From Pseudomonas sp. Gutcm_11s (GTDB lineage Bacteria; Pseudomonadota; Gammaproteobacteria; Pseudomonadales; Pseudomonadaceae): a stretch of 64,000 bases of DNA. The position numbers and the translations under genes were made by a program. Numbering within the stretch: position 1 is the first letter of the stretch; every line of letters begins with the position of its first letter. The notes under the pieces are model-generated. The model made no database searches and was not told where the DNA came from. It saw only the letters and a program-made list of their open reading frames with translations. The stretch is from positions 100,215-164,214 of the forward strand of contig NZ_JAQSUW010000015.1 of assembly GCF_028649395.1 (NCBI RefSeq). Direction: 5' to 3'. Positions 25,213 to 34,127 of this stretch are shown piece by piece.

Positions 25213-26271
25213 TCAACGGATTTGCAGCTTGCCGATGCGGTCATTGTCCAGGCTACCCAGATACAGGTAGTCGCCCACCGGCTTCACCGAGGTGACCATG
25301 CGCAGATGGGTGCCGCTGGTGTCGTGCAGGCTCTGCACGATCTCACCCTGTTCGTTGAGGGCGATGGCCAGGCCGTAGGAAGCCGGCTTCGGCCACAGCG
25401 CGCGCGGCAGCTTGGCCAGCTGGGCCTTGATCCACGGCTGGTTCTGCAGAAAGTCGGCGTCGCTCTTGCGCGGTGTCGGCAGGGCCACCCAGAAGGTGCC
25501 GGCGCGGTCGCCCTGTAGGTTGTCCGGCATGCCCGGCAGGTTGTCGGCGAAGATCTCGTGGGTACCGGCCTTGTCACCCTTCAGCCAGTAGCGCTGGATG
25601 CGGTAGCGATAGGTCTCGTTGACCAGGACGAAGTCCTCGTTCTGCGACAGGGCCACGCCGTTGCCGAAGTACAGGTCCTTGAGCAGCACCTCGGTCTTGC
25701 CGCTGGCCGGGTCGAAGACCATCAGGCGGCCATAGGGGCGGCCTTCGAGCAGGTCGAGCAGGTAGTCTGGCTGCTGGAACTTGCTGGAGGCGTCGGTGAA
25801 GTAGATGCGCCCGTCACTGGCGATATCCAGGTCGTCGGTGAAGGCGAACGGCACGCCATCGGCGGCGGTGGTCAGCACCTCGATCTTGCCGGTCGGGTCG
25901 ATGCGCAGCAGGCCCTTGTAGGCGTCGGCGACGATCAGGTTGCCCTTGGCGTCGAAGTCCATGCCCAGCGGGCGGCCGCCGGTGGCGGTGAAGGTCTCGA
26001 CCTTGCCGTCGGTGATGCGGATTACCCGGCCATCATGCAGGCCTGCATAGACCCGGCCCTGGGCGTCCACCGCGGTGTCTTCCGGGCCGTGGATCTGCCC
26101 CTGGCCCATCAGCTCGGCCTTCATCAGGGTGTCGTTGGGCTCCAGCACGCCGGTCATCTGCGGCGCCTGTTGCGGCTGCCAGGCCAGCGGTTCGATGGGG
26201 CTTGGGGTGAGGGCCAGGTAGCTGGCGGCGCCGGCCAATAGCAGGACCAGCAGGCCGAGGAGTTTCTTCAT
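25213..26271 (-). CDS. SMP-30/strictosidine-synthase-like beta-propeller protein, membrane-anchored
   Basis: 352 residues. An N-terminal hydrophobic stretch (MKKLLGLLVLLLAGAASYLA) is a signal anchor; the rest is a six-bladed propeller with IHGPEDTAVDAQGRVYAG, RPLGMDFDAKGNLIVADAYKGL, FTDDLDIASDGRIYFTDAS and the strictosidine-synthase block LLEGRPYGRLMVFDP...DNLPGMPDNL. Relatives include APMAP/paraoxonase-like lactonases. It likely acts in the periplasm as a lactone or ester hydrolase. Substrate unknown. Confidence 0.82.
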   Translation of the reverse strand: MKKLLGLLVLLLAGAASYLALTPSPIEPLAWQPQQAPQMTGVLEPNDTLMKAELMGQGQIHGPEDTAVDAQGRVYAGLHDGRVIRITDGKVETFTATGGRPLGMDFDAKGNLIVADAYKGLLRIDPTGKIEVLTTAADGVPFAFTDDLDIASDGRIYFTDASSKFQQPDYLLDLLEGRPYGRLMVFDPASGKTEVLLKDLYFGNGVALSQNEDFVLVNETYRYRIQRYWLKGDKAGTHEIFADNLPGMPDNLQGDRAGTFWVALPTPRKSDADFLQNQPWIKAQLAKLPRALWPKPASYGLAIALNEQGEIVQSLHDTSGTHLRMVTSVKPVGDYLYLGSLDNDRIGKLQIR

Positions 26272-26313
26272 TTTTGTTATTCCCTGTGGAAGAAGTGGGC
26301 GCAGTGTAGCGGT

Positions 26314-27219
26314 TCAGCGGGGCGATAGCGCAGCACCCAAGTGCTGGAATAGGTGGTCATAAACCAGGCGCACCCGTGCCGCCACCGGACCGCGTTGGGG
26401 GCGGTAGATGAACAGCTCGAAAGGCTCCGGCGCGATGTCGGGCATCAGTGCCTGCAGGCGGCCGCTGGCCAGATGCTGGTCGATCAGGTAGCCCGGCAGC
26501 TGGGCGATGCACAGGCCGGCGAGGGCGGCGGCGCACTCGCTCTGTTGATCGTCGGTGGTGAAGGCCGGGCGACTGGGCACGAATTGCTGCTGGCCGGCGA
26601 AATACCAGGGCCAGATGCGTCCGGTGTTCTGGTCGACCAGCGCGGACAGCGGCAGCTCCTGTAGCGCCTGCACATCGTTCGGCACGCCGCAGCGTTGCAG
26701 CAGGGCAGGTGCTGCCACCACCTGCAGGTGGATCGGCGCGATGACCCGGGCGATGTAGCTGCGGTCGCGGACGAAGCCGATGCGCACGCCGATGTCGATG
26801 CGCTCGTCCACCGTATCGGCGATCAGCTCGCTCAGGCGCAGGTCCAGTTCGATCTGCGGATGCTCGTGCAGTAGCGGCGCCAGCAGCGGCAGCAGGATGT
26901 CGCGGCCGATCGAATGCGGCGCGGTGATGCGTACCGTGCCGGCCAGGTCCTGGCGCTGTTCGCGGCTGTGGCGCTGGAACAGCTGGTCGACGCCGCCGAG
27001 CGCCGGGCGTGCCTCGCTGGCCAGGCGTTCGCCGAAGCCGGTGATGCGCACCTGGCGGGTGCTGCGGTGGAACAGCTGCTCGCCGAACTGGCTTTCCAAA
27101 TCCTGCACCGCGCGGGTCACGGCCTGCGGCGAGATGCCCAGGCGGCTGGCCGCCTCGCGGAAGCTGGCGGATTCGGCGGCGCAGCAGAAGATGCGCAATA
27201 GCTCCATGCGGTTGAGCAT
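26314..27219 (-). CDS. LysR family transcriptional regulator
   Basis: 301 residues. HTH at residues 1-60 (MELLRIFCCAAESASFREAASRLGISPQAVTRAVQDLE is described by its ends), then QFGEQLFHRSTRQVRITGFGERL and a two-lobe effector domain. Divergent from an SDR gene with a 134-base gap, the classic LysR/target layout; a GGAAT-N15-ATTCC pair at 27244-27268 in the gap is a possible binding site. Confidence 0.88.
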   Translation of the reverse strand: MLNRMELLRIFCCAAESASFREAASRLGISPQAVTRAVQDLESQFGEQLFHRSTRQVRITGFGERLASEARPALGGVDQLFQRHSREQRQDLAGTVRITAPHSIGRDILLPLLAPLLHEHPQIELDLRLSELIADTVDERIDIGVRIGFVRDRSYIARVIAPIHLQVVAAPALLQRCGVPNDVQALQELPLSALVDQNTGRIWPWYFAGQQQFVPSRPAFTTDDQQSECAAALAGLCIAQLPGYLIDQHLASGRLQALMPDIAPEPFELFIYRPQRGPVAARVRLVYDHLFQHLGAALSPR

Positions 27220-27353
27220 GGTGGCTCCTTTGTTCCTGTTTTTGGAATTTCTAAATCCTATCTATTCCATTCTCTTCACTAAAGCGCTTTTCCATACTCG
27301 CCGCCACGCAGAAGCCTTCTGCCAAATTCGAACCTGAATCGGGAGTGCCGAAC

Positions 27354-28097
27354 ATGAGCAACAACATCAGCGACAAAGTGGTAGTGATCACTGGCGCCAG
27401 CAGTGGCCTGGGCGAAAGCACCGCACGCCACCTGGCCGCTCGCGGCGCCAAGGTGGTGCTGGCGGCGCGCCGTACCGAACGCCTGGAAAGCATCGTCGCG
27501 GAACTCCGCGCAGCCGGTGGCGACGCCATCGCCGTGACCACCGACGTGACCGTGCAGCAACAGGTCCAGGCCCTGGCCGATGCGGCCATCGCCCAATACG
27601 GCCGCATCGACGTGATGGTCAACAACTCGGGCCTGATGGCCATCGCGCCGATGGAGCAGGGCCGCACCGACGAGTGGGATCGGATGATCGACATCAACAT
27701 CAAGGGCGTGCTCTACGGCATCGCCGCCGTGCTGCCGCAGATGCAGAAGCAGGCCAGCGGGCAGATCATCAACATCGCCTCGGTAGCCGGGATCAAGGTG
27801 TTCTCGCCGGGTGGCACCGTCTACAGCGGTACCAAGTTCGCCGTGCGTGCGATCAGCGAAGGCCTGCGCCATGAGGTTGGTGGCAGCATCCGCGTTACCG
27901 TCATCTCCCCCGGCGCGGTGGATTCCGAACTCAAGCACGGCAGCTCCGACGAGGCCTCGTCGCGCAACGTCAACGAGTTCTACAAGCAGGCCATCCCGGC
28001 CGAGTCGGTGGCCCGCGCCATCGCCTATGCCATCGAGCAGCCGGCAGACGTGGACATCAGCGAAGTGGTGCTGCGTCCGACCCAGCAGGAGTTCTGA
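27354..28097 (+). CDS. Short-chain dehydrogenase/reductase (SDR), classical type
   Basis: 247 residues from ATG 27354. Cofactor loop TGASSGLGE, the NNSG motif, the catalytic Ser in IINIASVAG and the YSGTKFA Tyr-Lys pair are all present; SPGAVDSELKHG follows. Loop residues (AARRTERLE) suggest NADP(H). Substrate not determinable. Probably controlled by the divergent LysR gene. Two hairpins follow it before rnd. Confidence 0.9.
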   Translation: MSNNISDKVVVITGASSGLGESTARHLAARGAKVVLAARRTERLESIVAELRAAGGDAIAVTTDVTVQQQVQALADAAIAQYGRIDVMVNNSGLMAIAPMEQGRTDEWDRMIDINIKGVLYGIAAVLPQMQKQASGQIINIASVAGIKVFSPGGTVYSGTKFAVRAISEGLRHEVGGSIRVTVISPGAVDSELKHGSSDEASSRNVNEFYKQAIPAESVARAIAYAIEQPADVDISEVVLRPTQQEF

Positions 28098-28104
28098 TTG
28101 GCTG

Positions 28105-28156
28105 CGAGCGACCGGGCCTGCTCCGGTCGCTCGAGTGCCCGGCCAGCGTGCCGGGC
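28105..28156. terminator. Twin GC-rich hairpins between the SDR gene and rnd
   Basis: First: perfect 11-bp stem CGAGCGACCGG, 7-base loop, CCGGTCGCTCG (28105-28133). Second: GCCCGGC, 6-base loop, GCCGGGC (28137-28156), followed by ATATATACT. Neither has a proper T run, so they may be a terminator pair or RNA-stability element; the TATACT after the second could be the rnd -10 box. Confidence 0.5.
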
Positions 28157-28191
28157 ATATATACTGCGCGGCACTATCAAAGGAGTGCCGC

Positions 28192-29307
28192 GTGGCCATC
28201 GATATTCAATGGATCCTCGACGACGCCAGTCTGGCGCGTCATTGCGCCGAGTGGCGGCAGTTGCCCTACGTCGCCCTCGATACCGAATTCATGCGGGTCG
28301 ACACCTTCTATCCCATCGCCGGCCTGCTGCAGGTGGGTGATGGCCAGCGGGCCTACCTGATCGACCCCCTGGAAGTGAAGGACTGGGCGCCGTTCGCCGA
28401 GCTGCTGGAAGACCGCGCCGTGACCAAGGTGCTGCACTCCTGCAGCGAGGACCTGGAAGTCTTCCTGCGCCTGACCGGCGCGCTGCCTGCGCCGCTGTTC
28501 GATACCCAGCTGGCCGGCGGCTACCTCAATATCGGCTTCTCCATGGGCTATTCGCGCCTGGTGCAGGAAGTGCTCGGCATCGAGCTGCCCAAGGGCGAGA
28601 CCCGTTCCGACTGGCTGCAGCGGCCGCTGTCGGAGACCCAGGTCAGCTACGCCGCCGAGGATGCCGTGCATCTGGCCGAGCTGTATCAGGCGCTGCTGCC
28701 GAAGCTGTCGGCGGACAAGCTGGCCTGGATTCTCGAGGACGGCGCCGAACTGGTCAGCAACCTGCGCCGCGAAATCGACCCGGACGAGGCCTACCAGGAC
28801 TCCAAGCTCGGCTGGAAACTGTCGCGCCAGCAACTCTCCGTGCTGCGCGTGCTCTGTGCCTGGCGCGAACGCCAGGCGCGGGCGCGCAACCAGCCGCGCA
28901 ACCGCATCCTGCGCGAGCATTCGCTGTGGCCGCTGGCGCGTTTCCAGCCGGATAACACCGTGGCCCTGGCGCGCATCGAAGACATGCACCCGCGCACCGT
29001 GCGCCAGGATGGCGAGACCATCCTGCGCATGATCCGCGAGGCTGCCGCCTTGCCGCCGGAACAGTGGCCCGAGCCGCTGCCGGCGCCGCTGCCGATCGAG
29101 GCCGGTGCGCTGATCAAACAGCTGCGTGCGGTGGGCCAGCGCGAGGCCGAGCGCCTGCAGATGGCGCCCGAGCTGATGCTGCGCAAGAAATCCCTCGAAG
29201 CCCTGCTCAAGAGCGGCTTCCCCGATGGTCCATGGACGCTGCCGGACAACCTGCGCGGATGGCGCCGAGAACTCATGGGCCAAGCCCTGCTGGACGAATT
29301 GCAATGA
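28192..29307 (+). CDS. rnd: Ribonuclease D
   Basis: 371 residues from GTG 28192 behind AAAGGAG. DEDDy exonuclease domain: DTEFMR (ExoI, Asp-Glu), [11 protein letters not shown] (ExoII), [13 protein letters not shown] (ExoIII with Tyr and Asp). C-terminal HRDC domains follow ([29 protein letters not shown]). Trims tRNA and other RNA 3' ends. The stop overlaps the ycgL start as ATGA, making a coupled operon with ycgL and a dehydrogenase gene. Confidence 0.95.
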   Translation: MAIDIQWILDDASLARHCAEWRQLPYVALDTEFMRVDTFYPIAGLLQVGDGQRAYLIDPLEVKDWAPFAELLEDRAVTKVLHSCSEDLEVFLRLTGALPAPLFDTQLAGGYLNIGFSMGYSRLVQEVLGIELPKGETRSDWLQRPLSETQVSYAAEDAVHLAELYQALLPKLSADKLAWILEDGAELVSNLRREIDPDEAYQDSKLGWKLSRQQLSVLRVLCAWRERQARARNQPRNRILREHSLWPLARFQPDNTVALARIEDMHPRTVRQDGETILRMIREAAALPPEQWPEPLPAPLPIEAGALIKQLRAVGQREAERLQMAPELMLRKKSLEALLKSGFPDGPWTLPDNLRGWRRELMGQALLDELQ

Positions 29308-29597
29308 AGAAGATCTGCTCCATCTACAAGAGCCCGCGCAAGAACGAGATGTACCTCTACGTGCTCAAGGCCGATGCCCTCAAGCGCGTGCCTGAGGGCC
29401 TGCTGGCCGCATTCGGCGCGCCGCAGCTGTGCTTCGAGATGATCCTCACCCCGGAGAAGAAGCTGGCCCGCGAGGACATCGCCCAGGTGCTGGAGAACCT
29501 CGACAAGCAGGGCTACCACCTGCAGATGCCGCCACCCGAGGACGACTACATCGAGCACCTGCCGGAAGAACTGCTGCGCCGCAACGACCCGGTGTGA
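29304..29597 (+). CDS. ycgL: YcgL domain protein
   Basis: 97 residues. [20 protein letters not shown] and [22 protein letters not shown] define the YcgL family (UPF0745), a small protein found next to rnd in many gammaproteobacteria. The E. coli protein structure is known but the molecular role is unclear; the constant association with RNase D suggests RNA metabolism (inference). The stop is shared by one base with the next gene's ATG (TGATG). Confidence 0.92.
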   Translation: MKKICSIYKSPRKNEMYLYVLKADALKRVPEGLLAAFGAPQLCFEMILTPEKKLAREDIAQVLENLDKQGYHLQMPPPEDDYIEHLPEELLRRNDPV

Positions 29598-30505
29598 TGC
29601 GCATCTTCCTGCTGGAACACGACCAGGATCGCTACGCCGCGCTGCTGCAGGCGGCTGACCTCGAGCTCTGCACGGACCCGGCGCAGGCCGCGAGCTGCCC
29701 GGTGTGGCTGGGCGAGCCCGACCTGGCGGCGCCGTTGTTGCGTCAGGGGCTGCGTCCCGACTGGCTGCAGTCCACCTGGGCCGGCATCACGCCGCTGCTG
29801 GCGAACGACCTGCCACGCGATTACCGCCTGAGCCGGGCGGTCGGCATCTTCGGCCAGCCGATGGCCGAGTACGTGCTGACCTACCTGCTGGGTCAGCGCC
29901 GCCGGGTGCTGGCGCGCCTGGCCAGCCAGGTCGAGCAGCGCTGGGACAACCAGCCGCCGCCGAGCCTGCGCGGCTGCAAGGTATTGGTTGTTGGCGCCGG
30001 CGATATCGGCAGTGACATCGCGCGTCTGCTGGCGCCGTTCGGCGTGGAGCTGCGTGGCATCGCCCGCCAGCCCCGGCCGATCGCCCACTTCGCCGAGGTA
30101 CATGGCCTGGAAGCATTGGCCGAGCAGGCGGCCTGGGCCGATTGCCTGGTCAACGTGCTGCCCAACACGCCGGCGACCCATGACCTCTACGATGCCGCGC
30201 TGTTCGCGCGCATGCGCCCCGACGCTCTGTTCATCAACTGCGGTCGCGGGGTGGCGGTGGTCGAGGCCGATCTGGTCGACGCGTTGCGCGCCGGGCACCT
30301 GGCCGGCGCGGTGATCGATGTGTGCCGCGAGGAGCCGCTGCCAGCGGGCCATCCATTCTGGGATGCGCCGCGCCTGTTGCTCACCGGGCACAGCTCGGCG
30401 CCTACCGATCCGGCGCTGATGGCCGAGTTGTTCCTCGATAACCTGCAGCGCTATCGCGATGGTCAACCGTTGCGGGGCGAGGTGGACTTCGCTCGCGGCT
30501 ACTGA
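29597..30505 (+). CDS. D-isomer-specific 2-hydroxyacid dehydrogenase
   Basis: 302 residues. Rossmann NAD-binding motif LVVGAGDIGSDIARLL, catalytic Arg in INCGRGVAVVEADLVDAL, Glu in VCREEPLPAGHPFW, and His in LTGHSS, all expected for the GhrA-like subgroup of 2-hydroxyacid dehydrogenases (glyoxylate/hydroxypyruvate reductase type). Translationally coupled to ycgL. Confidence 0.9.
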   Translation: MRIFLLEHDQDRYAALLQAADLELCTDPAQAASCPVWLGEPDLAAPLLRQGLRPDWLQSTWAGITPLLANDLPRDYRLSRAVGIFGQPMAEYVLTYLLGQRRRVLARLASQVEQRWDNQPPPSLRGCKVLVVGAGDIGSDIARLLAPFGVELRGIARQPRPIAHFAEVHGLEALAEQAAWADCLVNVLPNTPATHDLYDAALFARMRPDALFINCGRGVAVVEADLVDALRAGHLAGAVIDVCREEPLPAGHPFWDAPRLLLTGHSSAPTDPALMAELFLDNLQRYRDGQPLRGEVDFARGY

Positions 30506-30574
30506 CGGGCAGCCCTTGGCCGCGGAGGCGTCTGCGGCTAGACTGCCGCGCCTTTACCCGCTGTACTCTCCATC

Positions 30575-31024
30575 ATGGCCGCGCTCGTTCAACCCTTCTG
30601 GAAACGCAAGACACTCGCCCAACTCGACCAGGACGAGTGGGAGTCGCTGTGCGACGGCTGCGGCCTGTGCTGCCTGCAGAAGCTGGAAGACGAGGACGAC
30701 GGCAGCGTCTACTACACGCGCATCGCCTGCAAATTGCTGGACCTGAAGACCTGCCGCTGCAGCGACTACGCCAATCGCCGCGCCCAGGTGCCGGACTGCG
30801 TCCAGCTCACACCGGCGCAGGCCGACGAATTCAAGTGGCTGCCCCCGACCTGTGGCTACCGCCTGGTCAGCGAGGGCAAGGACCTGCCGCTCTGGCATCA
30901 TCTGGTCTGCGGTGACCCGGATGCCGTGCATCACGAACGCATTTCCCAGTCCGGGCGCATGCTCGCCGAAGGCAGCGTGGCCGAGGAAGACTGGGAGGAT
31001 CATCTGATCTTCCGCGCCGGTTGA
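30575..31024 (+). CDS. ycgN: YcgN family cysteine-cluster protein (UPF0260)
   Basis: 149 residues. [18 protein letters not shown] is the family cysteine cluster (CX2CX2CC), followed by [10 protein letters not shown] and PDCVQLT, so eight or more Cys likely bind zinc or an Fe-S cluster. From memory this gene follows rnd-ycgL in P. aeruginosa too. Function unknown. Separate RBS; 69 bases after the dehydrogenase stop. Confidence 0.9.
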   Translation: MAALVQPFWKRKTLAQLDQDEWESLCDGCGLCCLQKLEDEDDGSVYYTRIACKLLDLKTCRCSDYANRRAQVPDCVQLTPAQADEFKWLPPTCGYRLVSEGKDLPLWHHLVCGDPDAVHHERISQSGRMLAEGSVAEEDWEDHLIFRAG

Positions 31025-31083
31025 GCGTTTGCTCCTCGGCGTGTGTCCAACCCGATTCATAGCCATCTGCATGGAGCTTTTCG

Positions 31084-32304
31084 ATGCCTGCCCGCAAGCT
31101 GCTGACCGCAACCCTTCTGCTTGGCCTTAGCTCGCCGCTGTGGGCGGCCAAGCGTGTCGACCTGGATTACCTCGTGCGCTTCGTGCCCGGCGACGACCAG
31201 GCCGAAGTCAGCCTGACCCTGGAGAAGGGCGAGGTGGTCCGCAGCTTCGACTTCAACCTCGGCGACAAAGGCTACTACAGCGACTTCAAGACCAATGGCA
31301 GCTGGGAAGCGGGCGGCGAGCAGCGCGGCACCTGGAAGCCGGCCAAGGGCAAGAGCACCCTGAGCTACAAGGTGCGCATCAACCACCCGCGCGACAACGG
31401 CAAGTTCGACGCACGCATGACCGAGGACTGGGCCCTGCTGCGCGGCGACGACCTGGTGCCCAGCGCGCGCCTGGACAAGGACGACAAGGTCGAGCTGGTC
31501 GCTCGCCTGCAGTTCGAGCTGCCGCAGGGCTGGAAGAGCGTCGAGACCGGCTGGCCGCGCGTGGACAAGAACAAGTTCCGCATCGACAACCCGTCGCGCC
31601 AGTTCGACCGCCCCACCGGCTGGATGCTAGCCGGCAAGCTCGGCAGCCGCCGCGCCCAGCTCGGCGACACCGACGTCACCGTGTCGGCGCCGGTGGGTGA
31701 GGGCATGCGCCGCATGGACATCCTCACCCTGCTGACCTTCATCTGGCCCGAGGCCCAGGCGGTGTTCCCGCGCGACCCGGCCAAGCTGCTCATCGTCGGC
31801 GCCGGCGATCCCATGTGGCGCGGCGGCCTGTCGGCGCCCAACTCGATCTTTTTCCACTCCGACCGTCCCCTGGTCAGCGAGAACGGCACCAGTTCGCTGG
31901 TGCACGAACTGGTCCACGTGTTCAGCCGCATCCGCGACACCGACAAGAGCGACTGGATCAGCGAGGGCCTGGCCGAGTACTACGCCATCGAGCTGATGCG
32001 TCGTGCCGGTGGCATGAGCGAGGACCGCTATCAGGCCGTGCGCAAGAAGCTGATGAACTGGAGCAAGAAGGTCGGCAGCCTGCGCACCGAGAACTCCACC
32101 GGCCCGGTCACCGCTCGCGCCGTGTTGCTGCTGCAGGAGCTGGATCGCGAGATCCGCAAGAACACCGACAACCAGCGCTCGCTGGACGACGTCACCCGCG
32201 GCCTGATGCGCCTGGACAAGGCCAGCACCAAGGACTTCATCGAGATCAGCGAGAACGTCATGGGGCGCGATTCGGAAGTGCTGGACAGCAAACTGCTGCG
32301 CTAA
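31084..32304 (+). CDS. Predicted secreted zinc peptidase (HELVH, M61/M1-like gluzincin)
   Basis: 406 residues with a signal peptide (1-21, ending SPLWA). Residues about 25-205 form a beta-rich N-terminal domain (RVDLDYLVRFVPGD and VRSFDFNLGD), the central domain carries SLVHELVHVFSRI, whose His274, Glu275 and His278 form a HExxH zinc site, and WISEGLAEYYAIEL supplies the third ligand, most likely Glu294. That layout is the gluzincin pattern and is closest to the M61 (glycyl aminopeptidase) type. The C-terminal part is helical. I do not know a characterised member; periplasmic or outer-surface proteolysis is inferred. The gene stands between ycgN and a lipoprotein gene. Confidence 0.78.
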   Translation: MPARKLLTATLLLGLSSPLWAAKRVDLDYLVRFVPGDDQAEVSLTLEKGEVVRSFDFNLGDKGYYSDFKTNGSWEAGGEQRGTWKPAKGKSTLSYKVRINHPRDNGKFDARMTEDWALLRGDDLVPSARLDKDDKVELVARLQFELPQGWKSVETGWPRVDKNKFRIDNPSRQFDRPTGWMLAGKLGSRRAQLGDTDVTVSAPVGEGMRRMDILTLLTFIWPEAQAVFPRDPAKLLIVGAGDPMWRGGLSAPNSIFFHSDRPLVSENGTSSLVHELVHVFSRIRDTDKSDWISEGLAEYYAIELMRRAGGMSEDRYQAVRKKLMNWSKKVGSLRTENSTGPVTARAVLLLQELDREIRKNTDNQRSLDDVTRGLMRLDKASTKDFIEISENVMGRDSEVLDSKLLR

Positions 32305-32309
32305 TTCGA

Positions 32310-32349
32310 GTGTCACGCAACTGACACGCAGCATTCATCGCGGCGTCAT
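32310..32349 (+). promoter_or_regulatory. Pho-box-like array of four 11-base repeats
   Basis: GTGTCAC, CTGACAC, CATTCAT and GCGTCAT start at 32310, 32321, 32332 and 32343, each 11 bases apart with 4-base spacers; each matches the PhoB half-site CTGTCAT at 5 of 7 bases. The spacing is exactly that of PhoB direct repeats. It lies 51 bases upstream of the lipoprotein start at 32400. The call is by eye; agreement with the consensus is moderate. Confidence 0.5.
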
Positions 32350-32399
32350 GGGACTGCGGCAACGTGCTCGGCCATTACAACAGCCAACACGGAGTCGCC

Positions 32400-32942
32400 A
32401 TGTCCCTACTCAAACCCTTGTCCGCTGCCTTGATGGCCGCAACTCTCGCGGCCTGCGCCGCTCCCCAGTCGGCCTCCAAGCCGGAGCCGCTGAACAACGA
32501 GGACTGGTACCAGGTCCGTAGCGAGACCCAGGTCATCCTGTTCGACGACCTGCAGGTGTTCAAGGACTACGTCGCCACCGGCAAGGCGCCGAGCATGCGC
32601 ACTCTGGAAGAGAAAGACCCGGCCGGCGGCCAGGAAGTCATTCTCGCCCTGCGCGCCGAGGACCAGGGCAAGTCGCTGGACAAGATTTCCGCCTACCGCT
32701 TCTTCAAGGTCGCCCAGGTACCGGGCCATCCGTTCTATGGCGAAGTGCGTCAGGACGGTAGCGTCTATGTGTTCAAGCGCTATGGCGACATGCAGGACAT
32801 GCTCAAGCTGGGCGAGCCGATCTTCCGCTACACCGACATCGGTGGCGGTCCGGACGGCATGACCGTGACCTACGGCCTGCAGAAGGAAGAAGGTCGTCCC
32901 GAGTCGACCATCGCGCAGTTCAAGAAGAATCACAGCCTCTGA
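32400..32942 (+). CDS. Hypothetical lipoprotein behind a Pho-box-like array
   Basis: 180 residues from ATG 32400. MSLLKPLSAALMAATLAACA ends in an LAAC lipobox. The mature part starts with a short Ser/Lys/Pro linker, then WYQVRSETQVILFDDLQVFKDYVATG and SAYRFFKVAQVPGHPFYGEV. I do not recognise a family. The Pho-like repeats upstream suggest induction by phosphate limitation (inference). A terminator follows directly. Confidence 0.75.
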   Translation: MSLLKPLSAALMAATLAACAAPQSASKPEPLNNEDWYQVRSETQVILFDDLQVFKDYVATGKAPSMRTLEEKDPAGGQEVILALRAEDQGKSLDKISAYRFFKVAQVPGHPFYGEVRQDGSVYVFKRYGDMQDMLKLGEPIFRYTDIGGGPDGMTVTYGLQKEEGRPESTIAQFKKNHSL

Positions 32943-32961
32943 TCCCGGAAGCTGTACCAGG

Positions 32962-32991
32962 CGCCCGCTCTTTAGCGGGCGTTTGTGTTTT
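32962..32991 (+). terminator. Rho-independent terminator of the lipoprotein gene
   Basis: CGCCCGCT-CTTT-AGCGGGCG followed by TTTGTGTTTT, 20 bases past the lipoprotein stop and ending at the stop of the convergent yajD gene. Confidence 0.9.
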
Positions 32992-33344
32992 CAGTCCTCG
33001 GACTTGCCCTTGAGCAGAGCCTCCAGCCCGGCCAGCGCCTTGTGTGTGACCTTGCTGCCGGAGCCGGCGACGGCGGCCTCTTCCTTCTGGTAGTGCAGGT
33101 CGACCTGGCGCTGGTGCTCGTTGTCGTGGCAGTACAGGCACAGCAGCTCCCAGTTGGAGCCGTCTTCCGGGTTGTTGTCATGGTTGTGGTCGCGGTGGTG
33201 CACGGTCAGCTCGCTCAGGCGCTTGCCGCTGAACTCACGGCCGCAGCGCCCGCAGATGTGCGGATACATCCTCAGCGCTTTTTCGCGGTAGCTGGTTTCA
33301 CGCCGACGCTGGGCTTCGGCGAGGATCTGGTCGAGCTTGTTCAT
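32991..33344 (-). CDS. yajD: HNH nuclease, YajD family
   Basis: 117 residues. CGRCGREFSG and CLYCHDNEH form two zinc-binding CXXC pairs around the HNH core VHHRDHNHDNNPEDGSNWELL. The length and the C-terminal EH match YajD of E. coli, a stand-alone HNH protein of unknown physiological target. No toxin/antitoxin or phage context is present here. Confidence 0.9.
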   Translation of the reverse strand: MNKLDQILAEAQRRRETSYREKALRMYPHICGRCGREFSGKRLSELTVHHRDHNHDNNPEDGSNWELLCLYCHDNEHQRQVDLHYQKEEAAVAGSGSKVTHKALAGLEALLKGKSED

Positions 33345-33427
33345 GAAGATACCTGTGGTCGGCTGGAGCGATGCCGAATGGCGACACTGCCAGAATAAGA
33401 CGAAAGCCGCCGTCGCTGGAGTGCCCT

Positions 33428-33718
33428 ATGCGTCGTCTATCGCTGTTGTTGATCCTGGCCCTGAGCGCACTTGCCCAGGCTCAGCCCTCGGGCCTGCCTG
33501 GTACTTCTACGCCACAACCCTACGGCCAACCTCAGGTGCGCAGCATCACCCCTGTGCCGCGCAACAGTCCGCCACTGCTGGTCAACCCCGCGCAGCCGCA
33601 GCAGCGCATGCCGCTGTCGAGCCCACGGCCGGTGCCCAGGGATCAGCCGCTGCCGTCCCTGGAAACTCAGCGCCGTAGCCAGGAGAAACATCCCGCCGAG
33701 TCTATCGATAAGCCTTGA
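33428..33718 (+). CDS. Small secreted proline-rich protein
   Basis: 96 residues from ATG 33428. Signal peptide MRRLSLLLILALSALAQA, then a low-complexity mature part rich in Pro, Gln and Ser (LPGTSTPQPYGQPQVR, VPRNSPPLLVNPAQPQQR). No fold expected; function unknown. Its 3' end overlaps the convergent membrane-protein gene by 17 bases. Confidence 0.65.
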   Translation: MRRLSLLLILALSALAQAQPSGLPGTSTPQPYGQPQVRSITPVPRNSPPLLVNPAQPQQRMPLSSPRPVPRDQPLPSLETQRRSQEKHPAESIDKP

Positions 33719-34127
33719 GCGGGCGCAGGGCCAGCAGCGGCAGGGCGATGGACAGCGCTGCCAGGGTATTGAGGTAGAAGTGCAGCATCAGGCCGAAATG
33801 GCTGGAAATGGCGCTGTCCAGCACGCACCAGACCAGCAGCGCAGCGAACAGCGCCTGCTTGATCAGGCGATGGCCATGCTGCCGGTAGAGCATTACCAAG
33901 GCGCAGAACAACAGACCCCAACTGGCCACGGTCGGGCCGAACAGGCCGACCATGGTGCGCAGCAGCCCCTGGAGTTCGGCGCTCGGTGGCAGGCTGGAGA
34001 CGCTGGCGTACAGGTAGTCGAAGTACGCGTCGGTGATCGGCAGGTGGGCGGCGAAGGCCAGGACCACGCCGAGCACCACATGGCCCAAGCCGACCAACAA
34101 CAGCCAGCGGTAGAGCAGGTTCTGCAT
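33702..34127 (-). CDS. Four-helix membrane protein of unknown function
   Basis: 141 residues from ATG 34127. Four hydrophobic helices (LLVGLGHVVLGVVLAFA, MVGLFGPTVASWGLLFCALVML, ALFAALLVWCVLDSAI, YLNTLAALSIALPLLAL). Its ATG overlaps the stop of the upstream oligopeptidase gene (TGATG), so the two are coupled. I do not recognise the family. Confidence 0.78.
   Translation of the reverse strand: MQNLLYRWLLLVGLGHVVLGVVLAFAAHLPITDAYFDYLYASVSSLPPSAELQGLLRTMVGLFGPTVASWGLLFCALVMLYRQHGHRLIKQALFAALLVWCVLDSAISSHFGLMLHFYLNTLAALSIALPLLALRPLKAYR

Noticed and set aside
27244..27268. GGAAT-N15-ATTCC as a LysR operator
   Set aside because: The spacing is longer than the usual T-N11-A site, and the arms are only five bases. 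Mentioned under the LysR gene but not listed as a feature.
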